From positions 1 through 27,535 of the forward strand of contig JALQPE010000884.1 of the NCBI GenBank assembly GCA_030407315.1: a stretch of 27,535 bases of DNA, read 5' to 3'. Source of the DNA: Asparagopsis taxiformis (taxonomy: Eukaryota; Rhodophyta; Florideophyceae; Bonnemaisoniales; Bonnemaisoniaceae). The notes beneath the pieces are model-generated. The model was given only the letters and a program-made list of their open reading frames with translations, did no database searches and had not been told where the DNA came from. Shown piece after piece: positions 18,588-27,535 of this stretch. Every line of letters starts with the position of its first letter. Position 1 is the first letter of the stretch. The translations under genes and the position numbers were made by a program.

Positions 18588-19170
18588 CCCACAAGGTCCT
18601 TTCCCATTCGGGGACGTTACGAGCAGTGTTTACACTGTAAAGCGATGCCATCGTGGCTATATAGGTATTGGCATCGTGCCGGGAGGGAAAGGGGACAAGA
18701 CAACGATCGAGCAACGGCTCTAGTCTACGACTGACTTCTACGTTTACGTTTACGTTTTGCCTAGCGAGGCTTCGTCTCCGTCGAGCTGCGTACTCCCTAC
18801 CCATCGCCGCACGTAAGGCTGATTGCGTGTAGTGCCTCCGGGCTTGGTCGAGAGCGCCTCCGGTGACGTGCCACCTCGTTTATTAAACGTAATCCTCGCG
18901 TGGATTGTTGCGTCGTGACGCTCGTGTCTACTCGCTAACCTATCTCTACCTTCCTACCTACCAATACAGTCAAACACCAGCGGGTGGACTGCTCGTTTCG
19001 TTTCGTAAGGACAGCGTGTCCACTGGCTCGTACCAGCTACTACGTCTAACGAACTATCGTTCCACACTGGTCTCTCGACCTAGAAGTTGCTACGAGCATA
19101 ACGACAACCAACGAGGTTGAGCTCTTTTACGTTAACGAAAAGCTACGTGCTACGCTACAGACGACGGTCT
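18405..19170 (+). mobile_element. Putative LTR and leader of the gag-bearing retroelement
   Basis: A non-coding CpG-rich stretch begins TGTAGTATACG, carries a TATA box (TATATA at 18658-18663) and runs to the gag start. This order (TG start, promoter, leader, gag) is what an LTR retrotransposon would show. No second LTR copy is in the window and no tRNA primer site is clear, so the boundaries and the LTR call are tentative. Confidence 0.4.
18643..18676 (+). promoter_or_regulatory. TATA box inside a small hairpin
   Basis: CGATGCCA (18643-18650) and TGGCATCG (18669-18676) are exact reverse complements, and the loop contains CTATATAGG. The position about 500 bp before gag suits an LTR promoter. 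Confidence 0.45.
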
Positions 19171-22078
19171 ATGAATTACGCTGTGTCGAATTCCAGCGCG
19201 TCGCCCAGGCAACCGTTGCCAACGTCAGCGGACGCCGAAGCCGACGTGGCCTTGTCAGCAGAAGCGATCTTCGCGACTGATCGATCTATCCCGCCGGATA
19301 TCGAGGCGATCGGCCAGCTACCACGTACGGTAAGCCCGTTTGAGTCCGTGAGTATGGACCCCGCAACGCGCGGTCAGCTCAACGAAGGGAACGTGACTCC
19401 CACGGCACTACGTGTAGTGTACGAAGACCTTCGAGGTCACATCGAAAGGGCGAGCGACGCGGCCGTCGACGAAGCCGTAAGGCAGAGACTCGGAGTCTCG
19501 GAGCGCGAAGCTCGTGCGTTACGTGAACGCTCAGCGACCCTCGAACGGGAAAACGAAGGTTTACGAAACCGCCTCTCCGCCGTGGAGGGAAGACTCGACT
19601 CGTTTGTCGTAGTATTCAACGAAATCGTCGCCGGACGTTCCGCTCCGCCGAGCGGAAGCGATCCGAATTACGAAGGCTCGCGCGCCTATAACTCGCAATC
19701 CTCCCCGGCCGTTCCGGGAGGATACCCACCAACACCGGTCCGACGACCCCGACAACGTACGGAAGGGGGGCGACAGTGCAACGAGCCATCGCCAACCCCG
19801 ACGAGACGCCACGAAGGCAATTGCGTTTTAACGATACGCCAGACCACGCGCGGTCGGCGGACGCAGCACGAGCCGCGCAATTCGATACGAGAGCTCCCCC
19901 GCCACGTGAGACGTACATTCCGTGGTTGGGTACGTTCGGCATGCCGAGGACTCGCGTGTCCGTCGTGCACGACGGACACGCGAGTCCACGAAAAACGAAC
20001 GTGCCGACGTGGTACGCTTACCAGGGAACGCCCTCGGACCCGTTTGCCACGCGTTGGCAGAGCACACGACAATGCTCGACGCATTTGCGAACGTGGTGTC
20101 GTACCGTATGTACCGACTTAACGATGTACGTGAACATCTCTACGTGAACGAGAGTCAAAGCGTACATAAGCTCAAACGTGAGCTGGAGGGACTTTTCCCG
20201 ACGTTAAAGCCGTTCTCCGGCCGGAATCCGATTACGTTGCTCGGATTCCTCGCCCAAATACGTGATGGGTTCAGCACACTCGGAGTGTGCGAGGGAGTGG
20301 CAGTACGTGCGCTGCACTTCTTCCTCGAAGGGGACGCCCGACGGTTCTACGATTCCCAGTGTACGACTGGCGTGATCACAACTGATCCGACGAAGAGGTT
20401 CTCGTGGCCTCACGTCATCAACGCATTGATTAAACGGTACCTGCAAGACGACGTGCTGCAGGAGGCCTACGAAAAGGTCACGATGATCACGCAGAGTCCT
20501 AACGAGGACGAGAATCAGTACGCTGATAGACTCGACACTGCCACGCGGGCGTGCAATTACGTGTTTACGGACCGACTCCTCGTTCACCACTACGTGCGTG
20601 GTTTGCTGCCCTCGACGCGGGCAGCAGTGACGGAACGACTCCGGTCACTCCCCGAACGAGAGAGGAACGACCTCACCGTTGTGAGACGATTGGCGACGGC
20701 CGAAGGAACGACCTTCCGTGCACGTACGGCAGCTGTCGCGTCAGCCGCGAAACCGAAAGTGCGGTTTCCGGTGAAGCCTACGTTGGCTATTTCCGACCAC
20801 GAGTCGAGGAAGTTCGCGGACTACGATGAGTCCGCGTACTTACGTAACGAACGGGCTAGCGAGCCCAGTTACCACGATGGTAACCCGAACGTCCCCGCGA
20901 GGGACGATGACGACGTATCGCTCGCTGCGGCTCACGTTGCCGAGAATCTAGAGGCGATACTCTTTACGAACGGGCCGCCGCCCAACGATACGAAAACGGC
21001 AAACGAAAAGCCGGACGAGCTCGAAGCTCGATTGAACCGTCCATGCGAGGACGTGCCGAAGCTCACGAGCGAGCAGACGCAATTGGCGCACTCCGTAATC
21101 CCGAATGATTACTGGACGCTGTCGTGTTGGTCATGCCGCGAAGATGGCCACTCGACGTTTACGTGTCCGCGTCTGACGCCAGATCAACGGATCTTTTTCG
21201 CGTACAAATACTACCTCTTCCACGTGAAGAGCAACCCACGTCAGGCTGAGTACTTCCGCCAACGAATGGCTAAACGTAACCAGGAACGACCTGGCGAGCG
21301 AGGGAACGTGACCCCGTGGAGGTACGGCACGCCGCCTACGATACTCCGAAACCCCAATCGTGACGGGGGAGGCCCTTCGACAAGCGCCGCGGCGATTTTC
21401 GTAATGACCGACGTGACCCCCGCCCGTGGGCGAACGAACGGAATGGCCAGCGTAATGGCCGCAGCGGAGTCTACGTGGACGACCTCCGCTGACGAAACGC
21501 CACTCGAGGCGGAAACGAGTCACGATGACGAACGAGCTTCGTGGGCTCACGACGACAACGTGTCGAACGGCCCCGCGCCGGGAAAACGACCAGGCGATGT
21601 AGGTCACGAGCCACCCACATCGCCTGAACCCTTACGTAAAAGGGGGACGACCGACGTCGATGATTGGTCCTCCGCAGGCTCACCGATGAACGAGAGCTAC
21701 GTAAAGCTCACGGCCGCGAAGGCCAACTCGAGTCACACGACACCCACGTGGGGAAGAAACGAAGTCCGACGGGACAAACGAACCTCACACGAAGAGGAGC
21801 CTCGCAGACGAGCGAGACGCGCTACCCGGAAGCACGACGCTTCCGAGCGCGAGAAAGCCAGCACGCATCTTATACGAAGCGTGTCGACGCAAAGAAGCCA
21901 TACGGGCTCACGCGGGAAGCGACGAACCCTAGCGAAGAGTAGACCGCGCGCCGGTCAGGACCGAACCGTTGTCCTCGACGGCATACGTGCCTACTTGCGT
22001 CGAAGCATCACTACGGTGTTGAAAAGGGGGCCTCAGACAGTACTGCGAGACAGTGATTTTTACTGTCTGAGACAGTAA
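19171..22078 (+). pseudogene. gag: Retrotransposon gag, broken over three frames, no pol
   Basis: Gag packages element RNA into particles. The first part starts at ATG 19171 (MNYAVSNSS) and contains a coiled coil at about residues 105-150 (LRERSATLERENEGLRNRL). The frame changes near the six Gs at 19765-19770, continuing as IANPDETPRRQLRFNDT to IPWLGTFGMP. It changes again between about 19950 and 20070 into the frame ending at 22078. That last part has a capsid-like region at about 20170-20750 (LKPFSGRNPITLLGFLAQI, NEDENQYADRL), a CCHC zinc knuckle at 21125-21166 (CWSCREDGHSTFTC) and a long charged tail. Each frame change is equivalent to a -1 shift. No protease, reverse transcriptase or integrase follows, because the palindromic array starts at the end of the frame. 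The element is truncated or gag-only. Confidence 0.75.
19948..19987. repeat. Perfect 40-bp palindrome inside gag
   Basis: Arms of 20 bases (GGACTCGCGTGTCCGTCGTG and its exact reverse complement) meet without a loop. It lies where the gag reading frame changes for the second time, between the N-terminal part and the capsid-like region. Confidence 0.95.
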
Positions 22079-22250
22079 AAATCACTATGCGGCAAATGAA
22101 AATTAATGCCACACTTGGAGACAGTGATTTGCACTGTCTGGCAGACAGTACGGAACACTGTCTGCAGACAGTAAAAAACACTGTCTCACAGTACTGTCTG
22201 AGGCAGTGAATGCAGACAGTAAAAATTAATGATTTATTCAATAGTTGGAT
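22030..22250. repeat. Alternating inverted GACAGT/ACTGTC repeats
   Basis: Many copies of AGACAGT and ACTGTCT in both orientations, including a perfect palindrome at 22052-22086 (17-base arms around one central base, AGTGATTTTTACTGTCT on the left). The last residues of the gag frame are encoded inside it, so it interrupts the element's 3' side. Confidence 0.9.
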
Positions 22251-22382
22251 ATGATGTAATTTACTGTACTGGGCAGTGTTGGCGGATAGTGTTTTGTATT
22301 GGCCAAGGCAACATGGCCGGATAGTGAAATACGCTGCCTGGGACAATAGATGGAACCAACACGAACACAACACACGGTGCAC

Positions 22383-22856
22383 TGTCCTGGGCAGTACCTG
22401 GAGACAGTGATTTTTTGTCCTGGGCAGTACCTGGAGACAGTGATTTTCACTGTCCTGGGCAGTACCTGGAGACAGTGTTTTCACTGTCCTGGGCATACTG
22501 GAGAAGGATTTCATGTCCTGGGCAGTACCTGTAGACAGTGATTTTCACTGTCCTGGGCAGTACCTGTAGACAGTACTTTGTGCTGCCCTGGGCAGTACCT
22601 GTAGACAGTACTTTGTGCTGCCCTGGGCAGCACCTGTAGACAGTACTTTGTGCTGCCCTGGGCAGCACCTGTAGACAGTACTTTGTGCTGCCCTGGGCAG
22701 CACCTGTACAGTATTTCCACTGTCCCTGGGCAGCACCTGTAGACAGTATTTCGTGCTGCCCTGGGCAGCACCTGGAGACAGTATTTTGTGCTGCCCTGGG
22801 CAGCACCTGGAGACAGTATTTCGTGCTGCCCTGGGCAGCACCTGGAGACAGTAAAA
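22383..22856. repeat. ~35-bp palindromic tandem array, 14 units
   Basis: CCTGGGCA recurs at 22386, 22419, 22454, 22488, 22517, 22552, 22587, 22622, 22657, 22692, 22725, 22759, 22794 and 22829. Most spacings are 33-35 bp. Each unit contains GACAGT and a self-complementary CTGCCCTGGGCAG or its relative. Variants are ordered along the array: GCAGTACCTGGAGACAGTGA first, then GCAGCACCTGTAGACAGTAC, then GCAGCACCTGGAGACAGTAT. It continues the GACAGT theme of the preceding block. Confidence 0.9.
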
Positions 22857-22865
22857 GTAGTGTCC

Positions 22866-23554
22866 TGATATAGTAAAATTCGGTGTCTGGGAGTGGTGGA
22901 TGAGATGGAGCGTCACGCTGTCGTGGGCATCTTTCTGGGGTAGAGGAAGGCAGTTCTAGCGCTATGAGGATGGGGCATGGACGGTATTCATATGGGAATG
23001 GACAGAATAGTACGGCTAGGAATTTTTATTTCGTAGTGACTATGAGCTAGCGAGAGGTATACGCGGTAGGATAGGTAGCAATCTAAGAGGGTGCGATATG
23101 GGAAGCTTCACTCTGGATTTGTTTATTTGCGCAGGCTACATTGAGAATAAACAATCCCTATGTTAAAAATGCTACTACAACTAACACTATTCCGACGAGT
23201 AAAACTAAAACTACTAGAAAAGTCTAGAAATCTATCAACTGATTGAGCTGCATGAATAAGCTAGGAAATGAAGAGAAGAAGAAAAAATGATGTAGAGAAA
23301 GGAAACAAGTTAGTGACGTTGAATTGGAGAGGGAAATTGATGGTGATTAGGAGACTAACGTACCTTAACAAATACCATTGCATCCCAAATTGAGATATGT
23401 ACTCACAGGCAGAAAAGAAAATTAGTGGAGAAGTGGTAAGAGAAAGATAAATGAAAGTAGAATTGGAACACTCACCGACTGGAAACCTGAGAAAGAGAAA
23501 ACGAATAGAAAACTGGGTTAGTGGCGTGAGTTGTGGAAACGTACCATCATGGTT
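22866..23554. other. AT-rich spacer, no gene assigned
   Basis: Purine-rich on the plus strand. A minus-strand frame at 23572-23261 is C/T-rich and contains intron-like signals (TTTCTCAG, GGTGAGTG) but no recognisable domain, so I do not call it. Confidence 0.4.
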
Positions 23555-23690
23555 CATATCCGTCGGAGACAAGCAACAACTTTGGCCTTGGGAGCCGTAT
23601 TGATGATCTAAAACTTACGCTTTGGAAGCAGTTTAGATGATCTATACGGCTTCCACGGCCAGGGTTGTTGCTTTGCTTCCGACGGATATG
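23555..23690. repeat. Long imperfect hairpin (136 bp)
   Basis: CATATCCGTCGGAG at the left pairs with CTTCCGACGGATATG at the right. Pairing continues inward through CAAGCAACAAC with GTTGTTGCTTTG, then GGCC, then AGCCGTAT with ATACGGCT, with small bulges. The inner loop holds two GATGATCTA sequences. Arms are about 46 bases. It may be a fold-back element or a small-RNA precursor; orientation cannot be told. Confidence 0.8.
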
Positions 23691-24649
23691 AAGATGGAAA
23701 CAGGGATCTCCAGAATCTGTTGTTTAAGTAGCACTCTGCGGGCGGAAATGACGTGTACTCTAACAATAGAGGGATGAATTTGAAACGGAGCGGTGCGATG
23801 GGAGGCCCAGAAAAACGATACCTAGGGTGCGAATTACGCTTTGAAGCACATGACCTGGCAGAACAGGCGCAAAATTATTGTATCTTCTACCGCCTTCTCT
23901 AGTCTATAATGACGTCATCACTACAGAAATATAGGAAAAACACTAGCATATGGGGCCTACTGGAAAGGGGAGGCGAGGAGTAGGAAAAATGGCGCACTTT
24001 CCTGGACGAGGAGTCCGCGCTTCCAGTGATGATTTGGACGGTATATATCGATGACGTCATTGCATGCTCTGAGCACACTTGGCAGGCAGTCAAAGCGGGC
24101 CACGTGGATGTGGGCGGCTAGGAAACAGCAGTGTGGGAGAAATTTTATAATTTTCATGTTGCAAGCGAGCAGTGAATCTGCATTGCAATATAAAATTTAT
24201 GCTAATTTAAGATATCACACCGAGTACGATTCAACGAGAGATTGTGCTTTCAACTTGTAAATAGGGCCGAAAATGGTAGAGTATACGAGTAGGAAGTACG
24301 TGTATGAGAAAATCAGATTCAGTATTAGTGCCTAGAGCATCACTGCGAAATAAACGGCCGTTTTCCGGAAATGGATACATCTTGGCTGGGTTTGTGGTTA
24401 GGGGATGCGATACAAGATAGCAAAACGATGTTGAGTCCGGATGAAATAGCAATCAATGTGCATAAAGCAATGAGCATAGGGCAAAGCATTGTGGTGAACC
24501 AGTTCATTGGATCGAATGAAAGCCTGGAAAGGTTTCGTAACGGTTAAAAGTAGTAGTACTGTATTGAGATAGTAGTCATGTCATAGAAGTTTAGAGTTGT
24601 ATTCTATGCAACAAAACTGAGCGAAGAAGAAAAGAACAAAAACATCAAG
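23691..24649. other. 5' flank of the right-hand transposase copy, no gene seen
   Basis: No convincing coding region. A 12-bp inverted pair AATGACGTCATC / GATGACGTCATT lies near 23908 and 24050. An AT-rich inverted pair (AATTTTATA / TATAAAATT) lies near 24145-24200. Either could be regulatory or a remnant of an insertion. Confidence 0.4.
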
Positions 24650-27535
24650 ATGGCTCCGAGACGGACTCCTATTCGAAAGAAACCACAAGTCGTAGGACAA
24701 AGGCGAGATTCGATTCACTCAATGTGGCCAGTCCCAGTAAACAGCTTCCTGGGAAACTGCAGGGAGAAATCCGCAGCAGTGATGCAGCCTGCATGAACAA
24801 AGAAATCCCGAGAGGTAATGAGCTACGACGTGAGTGTACCACAGATGACCTATTGGAGTCCCCAATCCCTATGGGTGACACAATAGAAGGTTGTATTGAT
24901 GTGTACAGCAACAACGATGAAGCTGGAAGTGACATCTACGTAGCATCGAGCACGCTAATGGAATCGGAAGAAGCAACCGGACGAGGTTCTGATTCCATTT
25001 CAACTGGAGGCCCGATAGACCGAAATGCTGGGGATGAAGCATGTGGTGATTTCAAGGCATTACTACAATGGCCTGCGATGTATGGGGCTCTTCAGCTGAG
25101 TGGAACTCAAAGAATGACAAGAGCCCACTATGAAGGTACCCTGTTCGGAATGAATTTCCGCAGAGATCCAAGTGAGCACGTCCCGTCGGACTCTGTGATG
25201 CGACAGAAGATACTACCATTCTTGAGGAAACACTGCTATGCAAAGAGCTGTGACATCGAGTTTCCGATAGACCTTCGAAAGAGCGGAGCAAGAGCTGCAC
25301 AGCATCGAGGTGCAGTAGGAACCCGTGGAACAACAGATGACAGAGACAATTGTGGAGGAATGGCGAAAGTTCGTATTGTACTCCCAAGCACATGGGCTCT
25401 GAAAGATGTCCAGACTCGACCAATCTTTAAAGCATTCCGCAGTGATGCGAACAATCGAAGCTCGGAAGGAGAAAAATCAACCGCAGAGTGCAGCATTGAA
25501 GATTCGTTCATTGCAAAGTGCAGGAGGGGTGTTTTGAGCGACCCATTCGTTCGCACAGCAGTTGTTCCCATTGACAGCGATGGGAAAAAGGGTTTGAAGC
25601 ACATTTATGTACCTGATGGAACAGCAATTCGAATCCGATGTCATCCAGGAGCTCGTCAGGTTGCCGTCATCGAAAGAGCAAAAGGGTTCAGGAAGAATGA
25701 CAGAGATGGTGGGAAACCGAAGAGGAGAAGAGTGGCGGTTACGTCGTTGTGGGAACTTCATGCTAGGCCATAGTTACCTATGAGGCTCGACACGACGGTG
25801 AGCATGATGTGCATGTCGAAAATATCTGCAGCCGCGAATGTCACATCTATTGGAATGGGAGAGGCAGCATGCTCTGCGAGCGATATCGCAATGTGTAATC
25901 GGAGCAGGAGCCAAGGGAAAGGAACACGAGCTGGGGACGTGATAACCGTTCTATTACCAATTGGAATGGAAGAGGGTGATATTGTTCCACACGTCGTATT
26001 GGTGAACAGGTATTTGAAAGAGCAGGTCGGAGAAGCATCCACCATGTTACTTTGCTTTTCACGGGCGCGAGCTTTGCTGAAGCCAGAAACCCGCCCGATA
26101 GACTAGGAAGCCCCAACTATGAAGAAATTCGTGTTTCAGGGGTGTTCTCGGATGGTTTCGGAGACCACAGGTCGCAATGGCACCCAGCGTCTCCGCGAGA
26201 AGATGCACCATGTTGGGGAAAGCTGGAGGATGGTCGAAACTACTTTGTTACCGATTTCTCCTTTACACGGATGACTTTGAACCATTCACAAGCAGGAAGG
26301 GAAGTTTTGGTGGATGCTATATGTTACCTCTCAATCTACCGCCTCGGAAAAGGGGAAAGCTACCAAGCGGTTCGAGTGATTGGTTTGCCACCTCCGGGAG
26401 TGTCCACAAATTGTGTATTGCGATATATCGTTCAAGATATAGTGCGAGGAAGCACAGAGGGTTTCCCAACGAAAAATGCAGAGGGAGAAGATATTGTGGT
26501 ATTTCTAGACCCAGTGGGGAGCATTGGAGACTATCCTGCAGTTTCACATACCCTGGATGTTCTTGGACACACATCAAACTCTCCGTGCCACATCTGCAGT
26601 TTCCGCAAATATGACCTGAGCAGTACTGGTGGCACGAAGAATGCATACACTTCGGTAGTGAACGGGCAAACATCGACGCATGCCAGGAGCAAGTATCGGA
26701 ATGCTCGACACGTAAGGATGCCACAGAAACCCAGCTTCGCACTCTCGGACTGGCTGCAGAAGAAGGGGAAGATTTACCATTTCATGTCCTGAGCACTTCC
26801 TTGGAAGCAGTGCAGGAAGAAGTACCGAAGACGGAAAACGGAGTTTCAGTTGTCCCAGCAATTTTTGACCCGTACCGTTCCGCAGTGATAGCACCTGACC
26901 ATCTATTGTCTGGACTGGCACAAGATGTACTGAACGCTTGTATTTCAGCTGCCAGCCCACGAATTCGAGAGGTAGCTGAATTGCAAATTCTGGGCGCTCT
27001 GAAGAAGTTCAGGATGGGAAGGCAGAACGTTTATTTGGAACCAACAAATCTGCTTTCCATGACATGAGTGACATATTCAGTGTGCTGCTGATAGCACCTA
27101 TGGCATTCGAAAACGCAGCTCGAATGATGGATGGGAAAGGGGAAGGTCATCGTGAAAAATTTGATGGGGCCGTCAAACTAGTAGTGATGTTTCAGAAGCT
27201 GGTTTCGTGTATTAGTTTCATGCCCGTATGGTGGAAAGACGGTCCACATGAAGTAGAGACGGCTGACGGAGAAGTGGCAAGAATGAATACATTCTGGGAA
27301 GAACTGTAGACTACGTGGAGACGTTGAATGAGTATTGTCGGAAAGTGAAGGGAGCAGGAGCACATTTGGACAAGCCTAATGTTCATCGTCTTGTCGAGTT
27401 TGTGTTCATACGCTTCCTGCCTACGGCTTCTGTGAGCAAGTGCAGGAGCTTATATTCGAACGGATGCATCAGCCGCTGAAGAAAGGTGTGAGAATGTCCA
27501 ATCACCAAAGCGACAGCTTTTCAGCGCTGGAATTA
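24650..27535 (+). pseudogene. Frameshifted paralogue of the 1340-aa DDE transposase, 3' end beyond the window
   Basis: The likely start is ATG 24650 (MAPRRTPIRKK), with a shift by about 24710 into the longest piece, which runs to 25773. That piece matches the intact protein's N-terminal module (LLQWPAMYGALQL against MTQWTTLYAVAKL; IEFPIDLRKSGARAA against VYFPVNVDRSAARMA). After an in-frame stop at 25771-25773 the match continues through further frame changes near 26085, 26250, 26350, 26690, 27050, 27300 and 27405. The catalytic motifs are all still readable: LYTDDF (about 26265), IGDYPAV with NSPCHIC (about 26525-26595), and IFERMHQPLKKG (about 27450-27485). Comparison with the intact copy shows single-base gaps at breaks (for example in TTTGTTACC near 26250), so introns do not explain them. 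It is either a decayed copy or an indel-rich stretch of assembly. Confidence 0.85.

Noticed and set aside
19765..20070. Programmed -1 ribosomal frameshifting to join the gag frames
   Set aside because: The G run and the later A run do not form a canonical X XXY YYZ heptamer in the incoming frame. The perfect palindrome lies upstream of the A run, where a stimulatory structure would not act. An indel is simpler.
19171..22078. Protease or reverse transcriptase domain following gag
   Set aside because: No D[ST]G protease motif or reverse-transcriptase motif is readable in any frame before the palindromic array.
22383..22856. CRISPR-like array of palindromic repeats, and minus-strand frames within it
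   Set aside because: There are no distinct spacers. The frames are low-complexity translations of the ~35-bp unit.
23908..24062. TGACGTCA pair as terminal repeats of a small transposon
   Set aside because: The arms are only 12 bp and contain a common self-complementary core. No target-site duplication is evident.
25700..27450. Short introns as the cause of frame changes in the right-hand transposase copy
   Set aside because: Alignment with the intact copy is continuous across the breaks with single-base differences, leaving no room for an intron.

Overview
This is a eukaryotic nuclear segment of about 49% GC by eye, dominated by mobile-element genes and repeats. No ordinary metabolic gene, rRNA or tRNA was recognised. 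Long intronless reading frames, several transposase families and many palindromes and minisatellites point to an intron-poor, transposon-rich genome. A florideophyte red alga is my best guess, but an oomycete, brown alga or fungus is possible; this assignment is a low-confidence inference.

Layout, left to right. (1) 1-2921, minus strand: a frameshifted transposase of the Plavaka / CACTA-like type (zinc-finger N-terminus, DDE motifs) running off the left edge. (2) 3111-5880: repeat-only DNA. It holds a perfect 38-bp palindrome, a block of diverged tandem repeats, a 24-bp repeat, a 13-copy 43-bp minisatellite with a four-unit super-period, and an inverted repeat. (3) 5954-9158, plus strand: two overlapping genes, an unrecognised protein of about 320 aa and a 757-aa protein combining a PHD-like C4HC3 finger with a C-terminal 2OG-Fe(II) dioxygenase-like domain. 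(4) 9450-10497: a ~410-bp tandem repeat, each copy holding a long hairpin. (5) 10817-14839: an intact 1340-aa DDE transposase. (6) 15111-15214: tandem hairpins sharing a core with those in (4), so the transposase gene is bracketed by related palindromes. (7) 15215-17195: repeats and no clear gene. (8) 17196-22078: a CpG-rich block with an unrecognised 463-aa frame, an LTR-like leader with a TATA box, and a gag gene (coiled coil, capsid-like region, CCHC knuckle) split over three frames with no pol. (9) 22030-22865: an array of palindromic ~35-bp units that ends the gag frame. (10) 22866-24649: no gene, but one long imperfect hairpin. (11) 24650-27535: a heavily frameshifted paralogue of the 1340-aa transposase running off the right edge.

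How the parts relate. The three transposases (one intact, two broken) share the same DDE layout: D in a short strand, D followed by a Cys cluster, and a late E-x(n)-H-x(n)-K. The PHD-like/2OG oxygenase gene lies upstream of the intact transposase on the same strand, with only hairpin repeats between. Fungal KDZ transposons are known to carry TET/JBP-type 2OG oxygenases, so a self-modifying or chromatin-modifying transposon is a reasonable hypothesis here. Shared mobility is not proven by this window. Several reading-frame breaks are single-base indels and two coincide with runs of six G, so assembly error should be excluded before calling every broken gene a true pseudogene.
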